A DNA stretch of 46,278 nt from Klebsiella pneumoniae. GTDB taxonomy: Bacteria > Verrucomicrobiota > Verrucomicrobiia > Limisphaerales > SXTU01. The notes beneath the pieces were generated by a model that had not been told where the DNA came from, searched no databases, and was given only the letters and a program-made list of their open reading frames with translations. The position numbers were made by a program, and so were the translations under genes. The stretch spans positions 1-46,278 of the forward strand of contig CALQJI020000040.1 of NCBI GenBank assembly GCA_943330855.2, in the 5' to 3' direction. Positions 41,302 to 46,278 of this stretch are shown in pieces (the stretch's first letter is position 1; each line of letters begins with the position of its first letter).

Positions 41302-42392
41302 TGAACCGAGTCCAAAGTCCAAAGTCCAAAGTCCAAAGCCGTCCCACCATCGAGCGCGTCCGAAGGTCACCGCGACCTTGGACTTTGGACCTTGGACTTT
41401 GGACCCTCCTCCTTTTGCTCGGAACCACACTGGTCGCTTCCGCCGCCGCGCCCGTCAAAATCCGTCTCGCCACCCTCGCCCCGAAGGACTCTTCACCCCA
41501 CAAAAGCCTCCAGCAGATGGGCGAGGCGTGGAAGAAATCCACCGGCGACCAGGTCCAACTCACCCTCTTCACCGACGGCACGATGGGCGGCGAGGCCGAC
41601 ATGGTCCGCCGCATGCGCATCGGCCAGATTCAGGCCGCGATGCTCACCGCCCCCGGCCTCTCGCAAATCGAGGACTCCGTCGGCGGGCTGCAACTCCTGC
41701 CGATGATGTTCCGCTCGCTCGACGAGTTCGATTACGTCTTCGAGAAGCTCCGGCCCGGGCTGGAGAAGAAGTTCCGTGACAAGGGTTTTGAAATCCTCTG
41801 CTGGGGCGACCTCGGCTGGGTGCGCCTCTTCTCGAAGCAGCCGGCCCACCGCATTGACGACTACCGCAAGATGAAGGTCTTCGTGTGGTCTGGTGACACG
41901 CGCTCCGCTGACGTGATGCGCGCCCTGCGCGTCAACCCCGTGCCCGCCGAGCAGACCGACGTGCTCCCCGGGCTCCAGACCGGGCTCTTCGACATGGTGC
42001 CGAGCGTGCCCATCTACGCGCTGGCCGGGCAGTTCTACGGCCCCGCCTCGCATATGCTCGAAATCAACTGGGTGCCCCTCGTCGGCGCGACCATCGTGTC
42101 CAAGAAGAGCTGGGACACCACGCCCGTCGACAAGCGTGCCGCACTCCTCCAAGCCGCCGCCGAGGCCGGCAAACTTATCCGCGAGCGTGGTCGTGCCGAG
42201 AGCGACGAGGCCACCGCCGCGATGGTGAAGCGCGGCTTGAAAGTCACCAAGCCCACCCCCGACGACCTCGCCGACTGGGTGCGCTTCACCGACGAGGCCT
42301 TCCCGAAAATCCGTGGCAAGCTTGTGCCCGCCGAGATGTTCGACGAGGTGTCGAAGCTCGTGAAAGAGTATCGGGCGAAGGCCGCGAAATGA
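41301..42392 (+). CDS. dctP: TRAP transporter solute-binding protein DctP
   Basis: A 363-residue periplasmic binding protein of the DctP family. The mature part starts APVKIRLATLAPKDSSPHKS and has GGEADMVRRMRIGQIQAAML, KKFRDKGFEILCWGDLGWVR and the family's MKVFVWSGD block. The start is fixed by the TGATG overlap with tatT. The first 25 residues (MNRVQSPKSKVQSRPTIERV...) and part of the hydrophobic core (WTLDLGLWTLLLLLG) are encoded by an inverted heptamer repeat. The ligand is unknown; pairing with TatT suggests a hydrophobic or lipid-like substrate. Confidence 0.88.
   Translation: MNRVQSPKSKVQSRPTIERVRRSPRPWTLDLGLWTLLLLLGTTLVASAAAPVKIRLATLAPKDSSPHKSLQQMGEAWKKSTGDQVQLTLFTDGTMGGEADMVRRMRIGQIQAAMLTAPGLSQIEDSVGGLQLLPMMFRSLDEFDYVFEKLRPGLEKKFRDKGFEILCWGDLGWVRLFSKQPAHRIDDYRKMKVFVWSGDTRSADVMRALRVNPVPAEQTDVLPGLQTGLFDMVPSVPIYALAGQFYGPASHMLEINWVPLVGATIVSKKSWDTTPVDKRAALLQAAAEAGKLIRERGRAESDEATAAMVKRGLKVTKPTPDDLADWVRFTDEAFPKIRGKLVPAEMFDEVSKLVKEYRAKAAK
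41310..41405. repeat. Inverted heptamer repeat coding the DctP signal peptide
   Basis: Four GTCCAAA units (41310-41337) face four TTGGACY units (41378-41405) across 40 bp. The arms form a long hairpin. Heptamers shift frame each time, so the left arm reads VQSPKSKVQS and the right arm TLDLGLWT. Confidence 0.9.
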
Positions 42393-42413
42393 GCGGCGCT
42401 CGCGAACGCGAAT

Positions 42414-42500
42414 GGAGCGCGGACGCCCACGTCCGCACCCGGTGCGTTAACTCGGAGCCTGCGAGAGGAAAACTGCTGCGGACGTAGGCGTCCGCGCTCC
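42414..42500. repeat. Inverted pair of REP-like palindromes between dctP and dctQM
   Basis: GGAGCGCGGACGCCCACGTC... (42414-42436, minus orientation) and GCTGCGGACGTAGGCGTCCG... (42475-42500, plus orientation) are separated by 38 bp. The doublet lies in the 117-bp gap within the TRAP operon and ends 9 bp before the dctQM start. Confidence 0.8.
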
Positions 42501-42509
42501 CGACATCGC

Positions 42510-44375
42510 ATGAACTCACTCCCCACGACCACAGAAGCCGCCCCGCCCACCGGCCTCCGCCTGTGGCTACGCCAAGGCGAAAACCTCATTCTCTGTTCCA
42601 TCCTCGTCGCACTGATGGTGCTGCCGTTGCTGGAGGCGTTCCTCCGCAAGGCCTTTGCCTCCGGCATCCCGGGCGCGACGACTTTGGTCCAGCACTTCAC
42701 ACTGCTCATCGCGATGCTCGGCGGCGCGCTTGCAGCCCGCGACAGTCGACTGCTCGCCATGTCCGCGCTGCCGACGATTCTACCGCCCAAGTGGAAGGTT
42801 TTCGCCGCGCTCTTCAGCGGCACGGCGGCCACGACCATCACGCTCTTCCTCACCGTCGCGGGCATTGAGTTCGTGAAGACCGAGCGCGAGAGCGGCAACT
42901 TCCTCGTCGGCACGATGCCCATCTGGTGGGTGCAAACCGTCACGCCCATCGGCTTCGCGCTCGTGACAGGGCGGCTGCTGTGGAACGCGTCGCCGAAGTG
43001 GTGGGGCCGCGCGATTGTCTTCGTCGCGAGCGGCCTGCTCGTGTGGTTCGCCACGCATCCGCCCACCGACCCGGCCAAGCTCGTCTGGCCTGCGATTGCC
43101 ACGCTACTCGTGGCAACGGTGCTGGGCTCGCCCATCTTCGTCACGCTTGGCGGTGCCGCGATGATTCTCTTCTGGGGAGAGGATTTACCCATCGCCTCCA
43201 TCCCGCTCGACCACTACCGGCTCGTCACCAACGCCACGCTGCCGACGATTCCGCTCTTCACGCTGGCCGGTTATCTCCTCGCGGAAGGCGGCGCATCGAA
43301 GCGGCTCGTCGGCGTGTTCCAGGCGTTGTTCGGCTCCTTTCGGGGCGGGCCGGCCATCGTCACCGCGCTGGTCTGCACGTTCTTCACCTCGTTCACCGGC
43401 GCGAGCGGCGTGACCATCCTCGCGATGGGCGGCCTGCTCATGCCGGTGATGCTCGCGGCGCGCTACTCGGAGCGCAACGCCCTCGGCCTGCTCACCGGCT
43501 CGGGCGCGCTGGGCTTGCTCTTCCCGCCGTCGCTGCCGCTGATTCTCTACGCCATCATCGCCGGTTCGAAGGCGCAGGCGGCGGGCGTGACCATCGAGAA
43601 AATGTTCCTCGCTGGCCTGCTGCCCGGCCTGCTGCTCGTGGCGTTGACCGCGTGGTGGGGCGTGAGCCGGGGGCCGAAGGACGCCAGCGACCGGCCCAAG
43701 TTCTGCGTTGCCACGGCGCGTGCCGCCATGTGGGAAGCGAAGTGGGAACTCGCCGTGCCCTTCGTGGCGCTGGGCGCGCTCTTCGGCGGCATCGCCACGC
43801 CGGTCGAAGCGGCGGCGGTCACAGCGCTTTATGTCTTCATCGCCACCGTCTTCATCCACCGCGACCTGAAGCTGACCACCGACATCCCGCGCGTGCTGAC
43901 CGAGTGCGGACTGCTCGTGGGCGGCGTGCTGATGATTCTCGGCGTCGCGCTGGGGCTGACGAACTACCTCGTGGACGCGCAAATCCCCGACAAGGCCGTC
44001 ACCTGGGTCACGGGCACGATTCACTCGAAGTGGGTGTTCCTCCTCGTGCTGAACGTGCTGCTCCTGCTCGTGGGCTGCTTCATGGACACCTTCTCCGCCA
44101 TCGTGGTCGTCGTGCCGCTGCTCGTGCCGCTCGGCTCCGCGTATGGAATCGACCCGCTGCACCTCGGCATCATCTTCCTCGCGAACATGGAGCTGGGCCT
44201 GCTCGCGCCGACGGTGGGCATCAACATCTTCCTGGCCTCCTACCGCTTCAAGAAGCCCGTGATGGAAGTCTCGCGCGCCGTGCTGCCAATGCAGGGCGTG
44301 CTCATCATCGGCGTGCTACTCATCACCTACTTCCCGCCGCTGACGACCTGGCTGCCGGGGTGGTTGGGGAGATAG
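42510..44375 (+). CDS. dctM: TRAP transporter fused small and large membrane subunits (DctQM)
   Basis: A 621-residue inner-membrane protein in which the DctQ small subunit (about 1-180, four helices; NLILCSILVALMVLPLLEAF) is fused to the DctM large subunit (about 190-621). DctM features include LPTIPLFTLAGYLLAEGGAS, FFTSFTGASGVTILAMGGLL, GSGALGLLFPPSLPLILYAI and LIFLANMELGLLAPTVGINI-like sequence near the end. The large subunit carries Na+-coupled transport. It follows dctP with a REP-like doublet between. The QM fusion is a known TRAP arrangement. Confidence 0.92.
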   Translation: MNSLPTTTEAAPPTGLRLWLRQGENLILCSILVALMVLPLLEAFLRKAFASGIPGATTLVQHFTLLIAMLGGALAARDSRLLAMSALPTILPPKWKVFAALFSGTAATTITLFLTVAGIEFVKTERESGNFLVGTMPIWWVQTVTPIGFALVTGRLLWNASPKWWGRAIVFVASGLLVWFATHPPTDPAKLVWPAIATLLVATVLGSPIFVTLGGAAMILFWGEDLPIASIPLDHYRLVTNATLPTIPLFTLAGYLLAEGGASKRLVGVFQALFGSFRGGPAIVTALVCTFFTSFTGASGVTILAMGGLLMPVMLAARYSERNALGLLTGSGALGLLFPPSLPLILYAIIAGSKAQAAGVTIEKMFLAGLLPGLLLVALTAWWGVSRGPKDASDRPKFCVATARAAMWEAKWELAVPFVALGALFGGIATPVEAAAVTALYVFIATVFIHRDLKLTTDIPRVLTECGLLVGGVLMILGVALGLTNYLVDAQIPDKAVTWVTGTIHSKWVFLLVLNVLLLLVGCFMDTFSAIVVVVPLLVPLGSAYGIDPLHLGIIFLANMELGLLAPTVGINIFLASYRFKKPVMEVSRAVLPMQGVLIIGVLLITYFPPLTTWLPGWLGR

Positions 44376-44709
44376 TCGGACGTTCGCGCCGAAATTCGAA
44401 TCTGGAACAAAACAGACCGGGTTGGCCGTTCATCCGCAGTTAAAACACCTTCGCAAGGGGCGACCCGGAACGCGGGCGTTCCGCCCGCAGCAGCCGCTCG
44501 AAGACTGCGGCCTGTGAACTCATACACCCTCGCGCGAATCACCCGCTGCGACCTGCATGCCGCGCTCCGGAACAGTCAAGCTGCGCTCGTCGGAATTGCC
44601 CGCGCTTGTTCTTCATCGTATTCTTTCCCTGAATCTGGCTCCGTCTTTGCCCCGCTCAGGACGAGCGGCGGGTTTACGATTCAGATTACCAGCCAGCGTT
44701 GAACACCAG
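44376..44709. other. 334-bp spacer upstream of the M16 peptidase gene
   Basis: It contains a full copy of the 107-bp element (44465-44570). The last 140 bp, including TATTCTTTCCCTGAATCTGG and TTTACGATTCAGATTACC, are less GC-rich and likely hold the peptidase promoter. An in-frame ATG at 44557 exists inside the repeat but the sequence from there to 44709 does not look coding. Confidence 0.5.
44465..44570 (+). repeat. Copy 2 of the ~107-bp double-palindrome element
   Basis: It starts CCGGAACGCGGGCGTTCCGC and ends ATGCCGCGCTCCGG. Left hairpin GCGGGCG/CGCCCGC type, right part around GCGACCTGCATGCCGC. Same orientation as the copy at 46005-46111, on the other side of the M16 gene. Confidence 0.75.
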
Positions 44710-45996
44710 ATGCACCGCCTCACCCGATTACCTAACGGACTGACCATCGCCACTGCCGCGATGCCACACATGGCCAGCGTCAGCTTGGGCGTGTGGGTGG
44801 GCGTCGGCTCGCGCTTCGAGACCACGGCGCAGGGCGGCGCGTCGCACTTCATCGAGCATCTGCTCTTCAAGGGCACGCGGCGGCGCACGGCGCGGAAGAT
44901 TTCCGAAGAGGTCGAGGGGCTGGGCGGCTACCTGAACGCCTACACCAGCGAGGACCACACTTGCTTCCATGCGAAGGCCCGCGCCGACCGCTTCCCCGCG
45001 CTGCTGGACGTGCTAATGGATATGTTCCTCGCGTCGCGCTTCGCCCCGGTCGAGATCGTGAAGGAACGCGCGGTCATCAAGGAGGAGCGCTCCAGCTACC
45101 GCGACCAACCGCAGCACCTCGTGCAGGAATTGCTGAACGAATCCCTCTGGCCGGAGCATCCGTTGGGCCGCGCCATCGAAGGCACGCCGCGCTCGCTGGA
45201 CGGATTGGACCGCGCGCGGTTGCTGGAGTTCTTCAGCGCCAACTACGTCGCGGCCAACACGGTCCTCGTGGCAGCGGGCAAACTCACCCATGCGGAAGTG
45301 GTCCGTGCCGTCACCCCCTTTGCCAAACACTTTCCCACCGGCCCGCGACCGGTGTGTGAGCCGATGCGGAGTGAAACAGGCAAGAAATCTGCCCCACTCA
45401 CTCCGCCACGCGTGCAGCTGCATACGAAGGCCACCGAGCAGACCCAGCTCGCGCTGGGCATCCACGCCGTCTCGCGGCACGACGAGCGGCGTTTCCCGCT
45501 GCGGCTGCTCAACGCGCTGCTGGGTGAGTGCATGAGTTCGCGCCTGTTCCAGAGCCTCCGCGAGGACCGCGGCATCGCCTACGACATCCACAGCTCCGTG
45601 AGTTCGTTCGCTGATTGTGGCGATCTGTCCATCTACGCCGGGGTCGATGACGACAAGCTGGAGCAAGTGCTCCGCCTCATCACTGCCGAGCTGCGCAAAC
45701 TCACGGTGAAGGCACCGCCCGCGTCGGAAGTGCGACGCGCGCGCGATTACGTGATCGGTCAGTTCGACCTCGCGCTCGAAGGCACCGAGCCGCGCATGGC
45801 GTGGCTGGGCGAACAACTCATCGGCCACAACCAGCTCATGCCCGCCGCCGTGGCGCGCGAGCGACTGGCCGCAGTTACACCTGCGCAAGTTCGCGCCGTG
45901 GCGCGCGATATTTTTCGGCCCGAGCACCTCCATCTCGCGCTCGTCAGCCCGCTCAAGAGTGCCAAGCACCTCGTGCCGCTGCTCCAGTTGAGATGA
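44710..45996 (+). CDS. M16-family zinc peptidase (processing-peptidase-like)
   Basis: A 428-residue M16 metallopeptidase. The inverted zinc motif HFIEH (His46, Glu49, His50) is intact in GGASHFIEHLLFKGT, with a downstream Glu in ERAVIKEERSSYRDQP. The second lobe has the R/Y substrate-binding region LFQSLREDRGIAYDIHSSVS. The length matches the single-chain bacterial enzymes related to mitochondrial processing peptidase beta. The start MHRLTRLPNG at 44710 is preferred. There is no signal peptide, so it may be cytoplasmic or use another route. It stands alone between two copies of the 107-bp element. Confidence 0.9.
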   Translation: MHRLTRLPNGLTIATAAMPHMASVSLGVWVGVGSRFETTAQGGASHFIEHLLFKGTRRRTARKISEEVEGLGGYLNAYTSEDHTCFHAKARADRFPALLDVLMDMFLASRFAPVEIVKERAVIKEERSSYRDQPQHLVQELLNESLWPEHPLGRAIEGTPRSLDGLDRARLLEFFSANYVAANTVLVAAGKLTHAEVVRAVTPFAKHFPTGPRPVCEPMRSETGKKSAPLTPPRVQLHTKATEQTQLALGIHAVSRHDERRFPLRLLNALLGECMSSRLFQSLREDRGIAYDIHSSVSSFADCGDLSIYAGVDDDKLEQVLRLITAELRKLTVKAPPASEVRRARDYVIGQFDLALEGTEPRMAWLGEQLIGHNQLMPAAVARERLAAVTPAQVRAVARDIFRPEHLHLALVSPLKSAKHLVPLLQLR

Positions 45997-46004
45997 CCGG
46001 CTGC

Positions 46005-46111
46005 CCGGCGCGCGGGCGTCCCGCCCGCAGCGCGTGCGCGAAGCCCGTGGGCGGTTGAACTCCACGCCCTGGCGCGAGTCGCCCGCTGCGGCCTGGAAGG
46101 CCGCGCTCCGG
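46005..46111 (+). repeat. Copy 3 of the ~107-bp double-palindrome element
   Basis: It starts CCGGCGCGCGGGCGTCCCGC and ends GGAAGGCCGCGCTCCGG. It begins 9 bp after the M16 stop codon and ends 23 bp before the terminal inverted repeat. Confidence 0.75.
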
Positions 46112-46134
46112 GGGCAGTGCGCGGATGCGCGCCC

Positions 46135-46278
46135 CGTATTGACTCACGGCTAAATGTTACCGGGGGCAGGGGACCGTCAGGTCTTCGTTGACTCACGATC
46201 TAGTTTACCCAAGGCAGTGAAGAATTTCTTCAGCTTGGCCTCAATCCTTTTCTTCAACTCGTAGGGATCCATCCCGGC
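46135..46278 (-). repeat. Right copy of 144-bp terminal inverted repeat
   Basis: Exact reverse complement of 3-146. Together with the left copy it brackets the entire window. The sequence continues outside, so full element length and target-site duplication cannot be assessed. Confidence 0.9.
46177..46278 (-). CDS. Partial ORF, probable transposase C-terminus (second copy)
   Basis: Mirror copy of the frame at 3-104, entering from the right edge on the minus strand and stopping at 46177. The residues are identical to the left copy. Its 5' part is outside the window. Confidence 0.45.
   Translation of the reverse strand, partial: AGMDPYELKKRIEAKLKKFFTALGKLDRESTKT

Overview
The window looks like a contig from a Verrucomicrobiota bacterium, probably of the Limisphaerales/Pedosphaera type. 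The grounds are high G+C, two prepilin-like proteins of the class typical of this phylum ([18 protein letters not shown] followed by LLPALSKAK), a Verrucomicrobia-style giant secreted protein with Ig-like domains, and many intergenic palindromes of several families. No rRNA, tRNA, CRISPR array or phage region was seen. Both ends carry the same 144-bp sequence in inverted orientation. It holds the 3' end of a short reading frame and is probably the inner end of an insertion sequence at which the assembly stopped.

Layout. 0.4-5 kb: two acyltransferase pairs, an ornithine-lipid type olsB-olsA pair and a second LPLAT plus GNAT-like pair, around a histone-H1-like Ala/Lys-rich protein and a small unknown. 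5-8.2 kb: a degenerate OmpR/PhoB-type regulator, a TauE/SafE membrane protein and two secreted prepilin-like proteins. 8.5-13.7 kb (minus strand): imelysin, DUF1111 di-heme protein, imelysin lipoprotein and HTTM membrane protein, a likely iron-related envelope operon. 14-15.4 kb: arsR, DUF6428, arsC. 15.4-22.9 kb (minus): a Tat-exported Rieske protein and a 2164-residue secreted protein with two beta-helix copies, a phytase-like domain, and a PhoX-like domain inside an Ig-like domain. 23.2-26.5 kb: a Mrr-nuclease/SF2-helicase protein ending in six repeats with an exact 222-bp period. 26.8-31.3 kb (minus): exbB, exbD and a TonB-dependent receptor whose N-terminus is a TonB-like membrane anchor with a proline-rich linker. 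31.6-35.2 kb: a lipoprotein, a coiled-coil membrane protein and a glycosyltransferase-PHP fusion. 35.5-38.5 kb (minus): orphan oppBC, then a response regulator with a HisKA-only protein. 38.7-40 kb (minus): GT4 glycosyltransferase. 40.3-44.4 kb: a TRAP transporter (TatT, DctP, fused DctQM). 44.7-46 kb: an M16 peptidase.

How parts may work together. ExbB, ExbD and the receptor form a self-contained energised uptake unit in which the receptor may carry its own TonB anchor. The acyltransferase pairs, the MGDG-synthase-like enzyme and the phytase/PhoX protein would together fit phosphate scavenging with phosphorus-free membrane lipids, but this link is inference. Palindromic repeats have also entered or created coding sequence: they lie inside the HTTM and GT4 genes and supply part of the DctP signal peptide.

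The strongest candidates for something undescribed are the TonB-anchored receptor, the PhoX domain nested in an Ig domain, and the nuclease-helicase with exact-period repeats.
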